Positions 9,124-17,296 of a stretch of DNA of 64,000 nt are shown one piece after another. The notes beneath the pieces are model-generated. The model searched no databases, was not told where the DNA came from, and saw only the letters and a program-made list of their open reading frames with translations. The stretch lies in NCBI RefSeq assembly GCF_046557615.1, contig NZ_JBKIII010000001.1, positions 620,001-684,000 on the forward strand, written 5' to 3'. The position numbers were made by a program, and so were the translations under genes. Origin of the DNA: Haloferax sp046557615 (GTDB lineage: Archaea; Halobacteriota; Halobacteria; Halobacteriales; Haloferacaceae). Every line of letters begins with the position of its first letter. Position 1 is the stretch's first letter.

Positions 9124-9582
9124 CTAGTCGAATTGCCCCTCGGCGATTGCTTTGAGTTCCTGATTTCGGCGTTCGATGAGGTTTCGCATGTATCGCGTGA
9201 GGACGAGCGTATCTACGACCCACCCGAGCGGGCCGACAGGCGAAGTAAACTGGAATTCGTCTCTCATTCGAGTGCTGTTTGGAGCGAGTTGCTCGAAGTA
9301 GTGGTCGTGAGTCAACTCACGGAATGGACCGTCGATTTCCCTATCTTGAAAGTACACTGGTGACTCCATCTCGGTTATTTCGACGGTGAGTTCCATCGGG
9401 ATACCGAAGTGGGTCGCCCGCCACGTCACGACGTCTCCGTTTTCCAGATGTCCGCTTGTGGTTCCTGCGACTGCACGCTCGCCGTGACCCATCGTCTCTG
9501 TGTGCCGTTCGACGTTCCGCGCTAAATCGAACACGCGTTCGATAGGGGCGTCGATATGCGTCTCTAAGACAATCGTTGGCAT
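9124..9582 (-). CDS. SRPBCC (START-like) family protein
   Basis: A 152-residue soluble protein starting MPTIVLETHIDAPIERVFDL, the typical first strand and helix of the SRPBCC/polyketide-cyclase-like fold that binds hydrophobic ligands. The later elements THDHYFEQLAPNSTRMRDEF and the long C-terminal helix (VDTLVLTRYMRNLIERRNQEL) fit. The ligand is unknown. The open frame continues to 9672, but ATG 9582 gives the family N-terminus. It is divergent from the Trm112 gene. Confidence 0.8.
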   Translation of the reverse strand: MPTIVLETHIDAPIERVFDLARNVERHTETMGHGERAVAGTTSGHLENGDVVTWRATHFGIPMELTVEITEMESPVYFQDREIDGPFRELTHDHYFEQLAPNSTRMRDEFQFTSPVGPLGWVVDTLVLTRYMRNLIERRNQELKAIAEGQFD

Positions 9583-9640
9583 CGCGGTCTGCTGAGTTGT
9601 TCGAGCGAGCGACCTAAAGTAGTCGGGCAGAACCCGTACG

Positions 9641-9648
9641 TTTTTAGC
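9641..9648 (+). promoter_or_regulatory. TATA box of the Trm112 gene
   Basis: The T-rich element tttttagc is centred about 27 nt before ATG 9672, consistent with a leaderless mRNA. Confidence 0.5.
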
Positions 9649-9671
9649 CCGTCCTATCTTCGAATCTGACA

Positions 9672-9857
9672 ATGAAAGAATCCCTGATGGACATCCTCTG
9701 TGACCCCCTCGACAAGAGCGAGTTGACCCTCGAAGTCGACGAGCGCGACGGAGACGAAATCGTCGAAGGACGACTCATCGGGACGGTCACGGGCGAGGTG
9801 TACCCCATCGAAGACGGTATTCCGAACCTGCTTCCCCCGGACATGCGGGACGACTAA
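9672..9857 (+). CDS. trm112: Trm112 methyltransferase-activating protein
   Basis: A 61-residue protein of the Trm112/YcaR family (MKESLMDILCDPLDKSELTL, then GEVYPIEDGIPNLLP). Trm112 is a small hub that binds, stabilises and activates several class I methyltransferases acting on tRNA, rRNA and translation factors. The Haloferax volcanii orthologue has been studied as such a hub. Only one Cys (Cys10) of the usual zinc ligands is left, so a zinc site is unlikely. The mRNA should be leaderless. Class I methyltransferases at 3735 and 34101 could be partners, but the sequence does not show it. Confidence 0.85.
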   Translation: MKESLMDILCDPLDKSELTLEVDERDGDEIVEGRLIGTVTGEVYPIEDGIPNLLPPDMRDD

Positions 9858-9898
9858 CCACCTGAACGTTTTTCTACTTTCACTTCGAGCGTCGTACT

Positions 9899-10480
9899 GT
9901 GTCGAACGAGTCGCTCACCGTCACACTGAACGAGGAGCGCCCGCACGACCTCTCGGTCACGAATTCGTTTTCGACGACGGATACGTTCGCCGTGGTGTTC
10001 GAAAACCTCGGCCAGCCCGTCCACATCCACCTCAATCTCGATGACACGCTCTCGCAAGTGGCGACGCTCTCGTCGGGAAACCACTACATCGAAGGTGACG
10101 AAGAGATGGCCGTCGAAGTGTTCGTGACTCCCGTCGAGGAGTCGGTTCACGGACGGCTCAAAATCGTCTCCGGATACGGCTCGGAGACGGCCTACGTCGA
10201 TGTGACAATCGAACCGGGACCGGGGTCGAAACCACGTGTCGATATCGACGACACGCTCACCCAACCGGGTGGTATCGAACCCAAGCCCACCGGTGCCGAG
10301 CGCGCACTGGCGTCGGTTTCTTCGATTGATACGGGCGTCCTCCCGCTCGTCTTACTCGGCATCGTCGCCTTGGCACTCGCCGCAGGCATCGCCAGCGCCT
10401 TCGACAGTTTCGCAATCATGCTCGGCGCTGGCGTGGTCGTGTTCGGCGTTCTCGTGGGAATCGTACTCGCAGTCCGATAA
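9899..10480 (+). CDS. Conserved haloarchaeal protein with a C-terminal membrane anchor
   Basis: A 193-residue protein. Residues 1-110 look like a beta-sandwich domain (alternating strands, VTIEPGPG near 107). After an approximately 30-residue linker come two hydrophobic helices (about 145-168 and 172-193) that would anchor it, with the sandwich outside or inside depending on topology. It starts at GTG 9899 with a T-rich TATA-like element about 28 nt upstream. Function unknown; I believe this is a haloarchaeal family of unknown function (DUF7524-like), but I cannot confirm the name. Confidence 0.7.
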   Translation: MSNESLTVTLNEERPHDLSVTNSFSTTDTFAVVFENLGQPVHIHLNLDDTLSQVATLSSGNHYIEGDEEMAVEVFVTPVEESVHGRLKIVSGYGSETAYVDVTIEPGPGSKPRVDIDDTLTQPGGIEPKPTGAERALASVSSIDTGVLPLVLLGIVALALAAGIASAFDSFAIMLGAGVVVFGVLVGIVLAVR

Positions 10481-10498
10481 CAAAAACCGAGCGCGACG

Positions 10499-11584
10499 TT
10501 ACTCGTCGTCGGTCGGAACGCCGCAGAGGTTTCCGTCCTCGTCGAACAATTTTGCACGGAGGAACCGCGTTCGATAGCGATTCGCACTCTCGTAGATGTC
10601 TGCTTCTCGAATCTCGTCGATTCGGTCGTCTGCAACGGCGTCGATGATGGCTTCGACCTGTTCTTTCTCGGAGGGCGTCAGGTCGAACTCGTAGGTCTGC
10701 GTCTCTTCGGCTTCGAGTCGCGTCCACTTGCGCGAGGCGGCGATGACGACCGAACACGGCTCACGACACGGGAACGCGCCATCGCCACCATCCACATCGA
10801 GGTCCGTCTCGTCGTCGTACTGCCACTCGCGGCGTTTGACACACTGTGAGTCGTCACACATCGCTTCGGCGACCCAATCGACGTGTTCGTGGCCGTCACC
10901 GCGATTCCACGTCTTGACGACGCCGTACATCCCCGACTGGCGGCCGATTGCATCCTCCCAGTGGACCACGTCGAGTTCACCTTCGCGTTCGCGATACCAG
11001 TTCGGCACGGACGCAGGGTAGAACGTTTCGACCGCTTCGACCACGTCGCGGGCGTCGAGGTCGGAGAACACCCAGCCACCGGCGAGGTTCGCACCGGATT
11101 TCAGCGGGCGGTATCGACCCTTCTCGTCGTAGGTTGCGAGTTGCCGGGCGGCCAACGGGTCGTGGTAGGTGTCGAGTCCATCGGTGTCGATATCGCCGTC
11201 GGCAACGTGGCGAACGTCGTAGGTACGCCCTTCGTCGTCGAGTTCGACTGTGATTCGAAGTTGGCCCCACTCTGTGGTGATGCCGCTTCGGAGTGCCTCG
11301 TATCGGTCAGCGAGCCGGAGTTCGTCTACACCTTCGAGCCACTGCAAGAAGGCGCGACGGTGCGGGGTTACCTCGCCGACGACGTCCGACCAGAAGTGCC
11401 AGTCGTGGGCGGATTCGTCGGCGTACTCGCCGAGGGCGTCGCGGAACTCGGATTCGGAGAGTGATTCGAAGGTCATGTCTGGAGTGACGAGTCGGTAGGT
11501 TCCGTCCTCGGCGGTGACTGCAAATCCGTCGTGTTCGATACCGTCGTCTGCGGCGTCGATGACCGCGTCGATGTGATTACTCAC
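10499..11584 (-). CDS. DR2241-like [4Fe-4S] protein, partner of CbiX
   Basis: A 361-residue protein resembling the DR2241 family, which often sits beside the sirohydrochlorin chelatase CbiX. Four cysteines near the C-terminus (pattern C-x4-C, about 24 residues, C-x3-C, in MCDDSQC and FPCREPC) are probable ligands of a [4Fe-4S] cluster. The N-terminal part is an acidic mixed alpha/beta domain. The GTG start at 11584 lies inside the end of cbiX (8-nt overlap), so the two genes are translationally coupled. A redox or maturation role in tetrapyrrole (sirohaem, cobalamin) synthesis is inferred from the cluster and neighbour; the reaction is unknown. Confidence 0.75.
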   Translation of the reverse strand: MSNHIDAVIDAADDGIEHDGFAVTAEDGTYRLVTPDMTFESLSESEFRDALGEYADESAHDWHFWSDVVGEVTPHRRAFLQWLEGVDELRLADRYEALRSGITTEWGQLRITVELDDEGRTYDVRHVADGDIDTDGLDTYHDPLAARQLATYDEKGRYRPLKSGANLAGGWVFSDLDARDVVEAVETFYPASVPNWYREREGELDVVHWEDAIGRQSGMYGVVKTWNRGDGHEHVDWVAEAMCDDSQCVKRREWQYDDETDLDVDGGDGAFPCREPCSVVIAASRKWTRLEAEETQTYEFDLTPSEKEQVEAIIDAVADDRIDEIREADIYESANRYRTRFLRAKLFDEDGNLCGVPTDDE

Positions 11585-12458
11585 GTGGGGCCTCCTGCGT
11601 GGTTCGGGTCTTTTCTCGGACAACTTCGAGCGCGTCGCCGATGTTTGCGCCTGCGTCTGCGGCGCGTTCGAGTACCACGTCGGCCATCAGTCCTTCCGTG
11701 CCGACTGCGCCAGCGTACCAGATTCGATGTCCTTCGACTTCGGTGGGGACGTCGTATCCCGTCCGGTAGTCGTCGGTCAGGCCCACGTCCTCGGGGATGT
11801 CCTCTTGGGTGTGGAAGCCGTCGGCGATAAAGAGCGGGACGACGACGATATCCTCGGAATCGAAGTAGTCGGTCACGTCGTCAACTTCGGGTTCTTCGTC
11901 CATGTAGAGCGCCTGCACTTCGTCGAAGCGGTCCATCGACGCGATGCGCTCTGCGTGGTACTCGATTGCCTTCGCGGAGTTCTCGTTGCGCTCGGTTCCG
12001 TGGCCGACGACCGCGAGGCCGAACCCGTCGCCAACGTCGGGGTCTCCGGTTACCGTCTCGGCGCGGCGGACGATGACGTCGGTCATCGCTTCGTGGGTGC
12101 CGACCGGCCCGCAGTAGTGGACCGTCTTGTCGGGCACGTCGGTTGCGGGAAGGGTGACGTGAGACGCGGAGAGGCCGTCCGAGTCCCAGTCGGCCACGTC
12201 CCAGCCGTCCAGTTTGAGTTCGCGCGGGATGACCTGCTCGGTGAAGTAGCCCTCGCTGATAAAGAGCGGGACGACGAACGCCTCGTCGGCTTCGACGGTC
12301 CGAAGCACCTCTGCAATCGACGGCTCTTCTTTCCAGAAGCCGGTTCGAACCTCCTCGAACGCGCCGACGTCTCGAATCGTGTCGGCGTGGTCGTAGGTGG
12401 GCGTACTCGAATCCGGGTTCAAATGCGACCCGTGCGCCACGATAACCAGCGCTTGCAT
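11577..12458 (-). CDS. cbiX: Sirohydrochlorin cobaltochelatase, two-domain CbiX
   Basis: A 293-residue class II chelatase made of two tandem CbiX domains (about 1-135 and 145-270). It inserts Co2+ (or Fe2+) into sirohydrochlorin at the start of cobalamin or sirohaem synthesis. Domain 1 begins VIVAHGSH (His9) and domain 2 VVGHGTE (His153). The second metal-binding His is present only in domain 2 (His216 in FIADGFHT); domain 1 has FISEGYFT instead. The active site therefore probably lies in the C-terminal half. Start ATG 12458 is supported by an A/T element about 29 nt upstream. The gene overlaps the DR2241-like gene downstream by 8 nt. Confidence 0.9.
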   Translation of the reverse strand: MQALVIVAHGSHLNPDSSTPTYDHADTIRDVGAFEEVRTGFWKEEPSIAEVLRTVEADEAFVVPLFISEGYFTEQVIPRELKLDGWDVADWDSDGLSASHVTLPATDVPDKTVHYCGPVGTHEAMTDVIVRRAETVTGDPDVGDGFGLAVVGHGTERNENSAKAIEYHAERIASMDRFDEVQALYMDEEPEVDDVTDYFDSEDIVVVPLFIADGFHTQEDIPEDVGLTDDYRTGYDVPTEVEGHRIWYAGAVGTEGLMADVVLERAADAGANIGDALEVVREKTRTTQEAPRE

Positions 12459-12577
12459 GTCCGGGCGTTGTGAGGGAGTCGCCTTATGGACTTCGCATCC
12501 CGAAAAGGAATCTTCATATTGAACCAAAACGCGTTCGCACCGCGTTCATTTTCCGGCCACCACGGTCGGTGACGAGA

Positions 12578-12585
12578 GAATTATC
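12578..12585 (+). promoter_or_regulatory. TATA box of the gene at 12609
   Basis: gaattatc is centred about 27 nt before ATG 12609, the leaderless spacing. Confidence 0.5.
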
Positions 12586-12608
12586 TCGGTTGCCGACAAC
12601 AACCCGCC

Positions 12609-13103
12609 ATGTCTCTCGCCGCCGATGCCCGCGATGCCGTCCGAAAGCGACCGTTCCTCTTGGCCGCACTTCGCGCCGGAGTCGTCAACTACTCGGCCGC
12701 CGCCGAGTTTCTCGACATCGGCGAACAAGAGGCCGTCGCCGCCGCTCTCCGCCGATTCGCCGCCGACCTCCCGGCACTAGAAGCGACGAGCCACGACGCC
12801 GTGGTGACGATGCGAAGCGGCGTCGGACTCGTCGGCGAGGACCTTGAGGAACCGGATGGCGAGGCAGTCCTCTCAGTCTCGGGCGTCGAACTCGCTCCGA
12901 GTGGTCCACTGACCGCGATTATCGCAGATGGAAACGTCGATACCCAACTTCTCGCGGAGATTCTCACGCGACTCAATGCCGAGTCAGTCGTCGTCGATGC
13001 GGCGGGCGTCGCAGGCGACGCACTGCTCGTCGTCGTCCCACGGCGTCAAGGAGCGACCGCGCTCCAAATCGTCGAAGGTGCAGTCGATGTTGCATATCGG
13101 TAA
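12609..13103 (+). CDS. Conserved haloarchaeal protein, HTH-like N-terminus and ACT-like C-terminus
   Basis: A 164-residue soluble protein. The first 55 residues (ARDAVRKRPFLLAALRAGVV, NYSAAAEFLDI) look like a short helix-turn-helix. The rest alternates strand and helix (AVLSVSGVELAPSGPLTAII, later LLVVVPRRQG), reminiscent of a ligand-binding ACT-type fold. That suggests a small-molecule-sensing regulator, but no family signature is certain. It sits between divergent cbiX and downstream cysS, 100 bp apart, and has its own TATA box. A DUF7523-type name seems likely but is unverified. Confidence 0.65.
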   Translation: MSLAADARDAVRKRPFLLAALRAGVVNYSAAAEFLDIGEQEAVAAALRRFAADLPALEATSHDAVVTMRSGVGLVGEDLEEPDGEAVLSVSGVELAPSGPLTAIIADGNVDTQLLAEILTRLNAESVVVDAAGVAGDALLVVVPRRQGATALQIVEGAVDVAYR

Positions 13104-13203
13104 CCTCGAACGAGACAGACCGACAGCAGCAGGCGCGTCACCCCGTGCCTGGACGCCGTCGGTTCCGACGGGTTGAAAAATGAGGCCGGTGTACCGTGTT
13201 GCG

Positions 13204-14691
13204 ATGACGCTGTCCGTGACCAACACCCTGACGGGAGAACGCGAGGACTTCGAGCCACAACGTGACGACGACGTGTTGCTCTACGTCTGCGGACTGACGG
13301 TCTCGGACGACGCCCACCTCGGTCACGCCCGCCTCTGGATGCACGCCGACATCATGCACCGATGGCTGGACCACGAGGGCTACACCGTCCACCACGTCGA
13401 GAACTTTACTGACGTCAACGAGAAAATCGCCGCCCGAATCGACGAAGACGACCTCGGCGACGACGAATCGGACGTTGCAGAACACTTCATCGGCGACGTG
13501 ATTCGTGACATGCGCGGGCTCAACCTCAAACGCGCAGAGGTCTACCCGCGCGTCACCGAACACATCCCCGAAATCATCGACCTCATCGAGACGCTCATCG
13601 ACCGCGGCCACGCCTACGAATCCAATGGCTCGGTTTACTTCGACGTCTCGACGTACGACGACTACGGCAAACTCTCGAACCAGAAGGTCGAGGAGTTGGA
13701 AGCACAGGGAGAAGAGTCCGAACGCTCCGAAAAGCGCAACCCGACCGACTTCGCGCTCTGGAAGGCCGGACCAGTCACCCCCGAGACGGCCGCCGAGCAT
13801 CGAAATCCGGACCTCGAACCACTCACCGACCCGTGTGGCCAGACGTGGGAGTCACCGTGGGGCGAGGGCCGACCCGGCTGGCACATCGAGTGCTCGGCCA
13901 TGTCGATGACGCATCTCGATGAGACCATCGACATCCACGTCGGCGGCCGCGACCTGGTCTTCCCGCACCACGAGAACGAAATCGCGCAGTCAGAGGCCGC
14001 GACGGGCCAACAGTTCGCCAACTACTGGCTTCACGTCGGACTCCTCCAGACCGACGGTGACAAGATGAGTTCGAGTCTCGGGAACTTCTTCTACGTCGAT
14101 GACGCCCTCTCGGAGTTCGGCCCGGACGTGATTCGAACGTTCTACCTCTCGACTGCGTACGGCTCTGAACAGACCTACTCCGAGGAGACCATCGCCGAAG
14201 CCGAAGAGCGCTGGGAACGCCTCGAACGCGCCTACGAATCTGCTGTCGAAGCCTGCGACAGCCCCGACGCTCGAACGAAAGTCGAAGCAGAGGGGTTGCG
14301 CGAAACGCTCGATTCGTTCCGCGAGACCTTCACCGTCGCCATGAACGACGACTTCAACGTCCGCGAGGCGATGGCCGAACTACTCGGCCTCGCCAGTGCT
14401 GTGAATCGTCACCTCGAAGACGCCGACGAGTACGACTACCGCGCGCTCCACGAGGCAATCGAACTGTTCGAAGAGTTCGGCGGCGACGTGTTCGGTCTCT
14501 CCTTCGGTGACGGTGCCGAGGGCGGCGACGTGACCATCGCAAACGACCTCGTGCAACTCATCCTCGACGTGCGCGAGCAAGAACGCGAAGCAGGCAACTA
14601 CGAACGTGCAGACGACCTCCGCGACGACCTCGACGCACTCGGCGTGGAAGTCGAAGACAGTGCTGACGGCGCGACGTTCCGGTTCGAGTAA
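13204..14691 (+). CDS. cysS: Cysteinyl-tRNA synthetase
   Basis: A 495-residue class I aminoacyl-tRNA synthetase charging tRNA-Cys. The HIGH motif appears as HLGH (near residue 40) and the KMSKS motif as KMSSS (DKMSSSLGNF, about 286). The zinc and cysteine site is seen in CGLTVSD near the start and in HIECSAMSM and FPHHENEIAQSEAATG in the middle. The length matches the family and the C-terminal helical domain is intact. The start is ATG 13204, with an A/T element (near 13172-13179) 28 nt upstream; a frame start at 13180 is less likely. It converges with the downstream oxidoreductase gene. Confidence 0.97.
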   Translation: MTLSVTNTLTGEREDFEPQRDDDVLLYVCGLTVSDDAHLGHARLWMHADIMHRWLDHEGYTVHHVENFTDVNEKIAARIDEDDLGDDESDVAEHFIGDVIRDMRGLNLKRAEVYPRVTEHIPEIIDLIETLIDRGHAYESNGSVYFDVSTYDDYGKLSNQKVEELEAQGEESERSEKRNPTDFALWKAGPVTPETAAEHRNPDLEPLTDPCGQTWESPWGEGRPGWHIECSAMSMTHLDETIDIHVGGRDLVFPHHENEIAQSEAATGQQFANYWLHVGLLQTDGDKMSSSLGNFFYVDDALSEFGPDVIRTFYLSTAYGSEQTYSEETIAEAEERWERLERAYESAVEACDSPDARTKVEAEGLRETLDSFRETFTVAMNDDFNVREAMAELLGLASAVNRHLEDADEYDYRALHEAIELFEEFGGDVFGLSFGDGAEGGDVTIANDLVQLILDVREQEREAGNYERADDLRDDLDALGVEVEDSADGATFRFE

Positions 14692-14703
14692 TCGAACGTT
14701 CGG

Positions 14704-15159
14704 TTACGAAAACGCGAACTGAACCACGGCGATTTCTGGGTGTTCTTCCGAGGAGTCACCCGAGAGACCTAATTCACGAGCGGCGAGTCTGTGCCCTTCT
14801 GCGTACCTTCTGAGTAGCGATAATTTACGCTCGTCTTCGACAACTTCGCCCGTTACGTTGCGTCGCTTGCCGTGGAACCAGACGAAACACTCCATCGGTC
14901 GCCGGAAGTTCTTCCACCAGTTGCTCTCGGCTTTCGGCGTGACGACGACGAGCGCGGAACCAACTCGTTCGTAGGCGACAGGGAACGTGTATCGTGTCCC
15001 GCTCTTCGGGCCGACGTAGGAGACGAGGACGACCCACCTGCTGGCGAGTCCGTGCAGTGGTGATTGGAGGACGCGTCGAAGGAAGGGGTTCATCACTCGC
15101 TGTTCGAGCGTTCGTTGCGTCTCCGACACGCGGGGGGTGGACGTGGCGGTAGAAGCCAT
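14704..15159 (-). CDS. Deazaflavin-dependent oxidoreductase-like (nitroreductase/quinone reductase family)
   Basis: A 151-residue protein with the Ddn-like split-barrel pattern: LVSYVGPKSGTRYTFPVAYE, then ALVVVTPKAESNWWKNFRRP. The family, best known from mycobacterial Ddn, uses reduced F420 or a flavin to reduce quinones or other substrates. Haloarchaea make F420, so F420 is plausible, but the cofactor is not proven by the sequence. The chosen start, ATG 15159, avoids the long overlap with the neighbour that a frame start at 15279 would give. It lies downstream of the DUF357 gene on the same strand. Confidence 0.78.
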   Translation of the reverse strand: MASTATSTPRVSETQRTLEQRVMNPFLRRVLQSPLHGLASRWVVLVSYVGPKSGTRYTFPVAYERVGSALVVVTPKAESNWWKNFRRPMECFVWFHGKRRNVTGEVVEDERKLSLLRRYAEGHRLAARELGLSGDSSEEHPEIAVVQFAFS

Positions 15160-15217
15160 AGTAGTCTTACGTGACCCGTCGTGAAAACTCTCGCCAGCCG
15201 AATCGCGTACCTGTCTT

Positions 15218-15502
15218 TCACATCGTAAAGAGGTGTGAGTCGTCGGGAATGTCGAAGAGACCCATTCTGACGCCCGCATCGAGCCATCCGTAGCCGTACG
15301 AAAAGGACGCCAGCGCGTTCACCCAGTCGTCGTTGGCTTTGAAGTGTCGCCCGTCACCGAGGTAGGATTCGGCCATCTCCAGGCAGTCGGCGGCAGCGTC
15401 TCCGAGTGGTGTCTCGTCGGGGACGGCTTGGACGGCCTCGTCGAGCGCGTCGGCGAGCATCCGTTCGTACCGGTTCGTCTTCTCTTCGAGGTCGGCGGTC
15501 AT
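15218..15502 (-). CDS. DUF357 family protein
   Basis: A 94-residue helical protein. The C-terminal block SYLGDGRHFKANDDWVNALA followed by SFSYGYGWLDAGVRMGLF is the signature of the archaeal DUF357 family, which has no known function. No catalytic residues or membrane segments are visible. It is divergent from trxB and 58 bp upstream of the deazaflavin-type gene. Confidence 0.82.
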   Translation of the reverse strand: MTADLEEKTNRYERMLADALDEAVQAVPDETPLGDAAADCLEMAESYLGDGRHFKANDDWVNALASFSYGYGWLDAGVRMGLFDIPDDSHLFTM

Positions 15503-15631
15503 GCGAAGAGGTGCGCACGGGATGGATACTGGTCTTTCGCTCTCGGGTGTGCGTGTCAGTGTGTGGGGGTGATGTCACATTCCTCGCAATACAGCGCAAG
15601 CTTAAGGCAGGTCTATCGCAAACGAGGGGTA

Positions 15632-16681
15632 ATGACAACCGACGCTGATTCCTTCGTCGAGCATCGAAAGCTCATCATCGCCGGATCGGGGATTTCTGGG
15701 CTTTCGGCCGCGATTTACGCCGCTCGCTCCAACAACGAACCACTCGTATTCGAGGGTGACGAGCCCGGTGGGCAACTGACGCTCACCACGGAAGTCGAGA
15801 ACTACCCAGGCTTCCCTGAGGGCATCTCCGGGCCGGAACTCATCAACAACATGAAACAGCAGGCCGAGCGCTTCGGCACCGAGGTTCGCCACGGCATCAT
15901 CGAATCCGTTGACGCGAGCGAGCGGCCCTTCACGGTCACGATGAAGAACGGCGACGTGTACACGACCGACGCCATCATCGCGGCCTCCGGTGCATCCGCC
16001 CGTACCCTCGGCATCCCGGGCGAAGAGAACCTGATGGGCTACGGTCTCTCCACCTGTGCAACCTGTGACGGCGCGTTCTTCCGCGGCGAGAAAATCATGG
16101 TCATCGGTGGCGGCGATGCCGCAGTCGAGGAAGCCAACTTCCTCACCAAGTTCGCCTCTACTGTCTATCTCGTCCACCGCCGCGAAGAGTTCCGCGCAGA
16201 GGATTACTGGGTCGACCGCCTGAACGAGAAGGTCGAAGACGGCGAAATCGAACTCATGCTCAACACCGAAGCAACCGAACTCCACGGGTCGCCCGAAGCG
16301 GGCGTCGAACACGTGACGCTCGTCCGCAACCCAGAGGGCCACCCGACGGCCAAACTCGACGACCCCGAGACCGAAGAGTTCGACTTCGACGTCGGCGCGG
16401 TGTTCTACGCCATCGGCCACACGCCGAACGCGGACTACCTCGAAGGAACCGGCATCCAGCGCGACGACGACGGCTACATCGTCGCCAAGGGCGGTTCCGG
16501 CGGCAACCAGACGGCGACGGACGTTCCCGGCATCTTCGCCGCGGGCGACGTCGTGGACTACCACTACCAGCAGGCCGCAACCGCTGGCGGCATGGGCGTA
16601 AAGGCCGCACTCGACGCCGACGCCTACCTCGAAGACCTCGAACGCGAAGAGAAGCAGGCCGCCGCGAGTCCGGCAGAGTAA
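15632..16681 (+). CDS. trxB: Thioredoxin-disulfide reductase
   Basis: A 349-residue FAD- and NAD(P)H-dependent reductase. FAD binds at GSGISGLSAA (about residues 18-27) and GGQLTLTTEVENYPG. The redox pair is Cys142-Ala-Thr-Cys145 in STCATCDGAFF. The nucleotide-binding loop is GGGDAAVEEANFL followed by HRREEFRAE. A GIFAAGDVVD segment near the C-terminus closes the FAD site. It passes electrons to thioredoxin or glutaredoxin-like proteins; a glutaredoxin-like gene lies at 45927. The start is ATG 15632, with a TATA-like element at about 15600-15606. Frames opening earlier (15344) are not supported. Confidence 0.95.
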   Translation: MTTDADSFVEHRKLIIAGSGISGLSAAIYAARSNNEPLVFEGDEPGGQLTLTTEVENYPGFPEGISGPELINNMKQQAERFGTEVRHGIIESVDASERPFTVTMKNGDVYTTDAIIAASGASARTLGIPGEENLMGYGLSTCATCDGAFFRGEKIMVIGGGDAAVEEANFLTKFASTVYLVHRREEFRAEDYWVDRLNEKVEDGEIELMLNTEATELHGSPEAGVEHVTLVRNPEGHPTAKLDDPETEEFDFDVGAVFYAIGHTPNADYLEGTGIQRDDDGYIVAKGGSGGNQTATDVPGIFAAGDVVDYHYQQAATAGGMGVKAALDADAYLEDLEREEKQAAASPAE

Positions 16682-16771
16682 GGCCTAATCTCGACTTTCG
16701 GGCGACATCGAACGTCCAGACCACCCCGTAACTCATTCCCGTTTTTCACCGTGTGAGAATCGAAGCATTCG

Positions 16772-16778
16772 ATTTATC
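16772..16778 (+). promoter_or_regulatory. TATA box of the halocyanin gene
   Basis: atttatc is centred about 27 nt upstream of ATG 16802, giving a leaderless mRNA. Confidence 0.5.
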
Positions 16779-16801
16779 CCCCGACCTAGAACTGCCTAGC
16801 A

Positions 16802-17296
16802 ATGACCGCAGAGTTCTCTCGTCGGACGTTTCTCCGTGTAACTGCTGTTTCGACTGGTATCGCACTTCTCGCAGGATGTACCGGTGGTGCGAGTTCGGGA
16901 GACCAATCTGGAGGCGACGACGGAACTGCAAACGGAGACGGTGGCGAGAGTCGTGACAAACCCTCGTTCGATGGCTGGTTCGACCGAACGCCCAACTACG
17001 ATGGTGTCCACGACCGAACCGGCGAGGAGACGGTCACTGTCGAAGTCGGCGCAGGCAACGGCTACGTGTTCGAACCGGCGGCGGTGAAAGTCTCACCCGG
17101 AACGACCGTCGTCTGGGAGTGGACGGGTGCCGGTGGGTCGCACAACGTCCAAGAGGTGGATGGGGTATTCGAATCGGAACTCGCCGCACAGGAAGGCGTC
17201 ACCTTCGAGTACACGTTCGACGAGACTGGCGAGTACAAGTACCGGTGTGTCCCTCACGAGACGCTCGGAATGGTCGGTATCGTCGTCGTCGAATAA
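16802..17296 (+). CDS. Halocyanin-like blue copper lipoprotein (Tat-exported)
   Basis: A 164-residue plastocyanin-fold electron carrier. The twin-arginine signal is SRRTFLR (Arg7-Arg8), followed by a hydrophobic core and a lipobox LLAGC (Cys26), so it is exported folded and lipid-anchored outside the cell. A Gly/Asp/Ser linker follows. Copper ligands are His114 (GGSHNV), Cys149, His152 and Met157 (YRCVPHETLGM). It should shuttle electrons near the respiratory chain. It is monocistronic, with a TATA box at leaderless spacing. It converges tail to tail with the HARP gene, with no gap. Confidence 0.92.
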   Translation: MTAEFSRRTFLRVTAVSTGIALLAGCTGGASSGDQSGGDDGTANGDGGESRDKPSFDGWFDRTPNYDGVHDRTGEETVTVEVGAGNGYVFEPAAVKVSPGTTVVWEWTGAGGSHNVQEVDGVFESELAAQEGVTFEYTFDETGEYKYRCVPHETLGMVGIVVVE

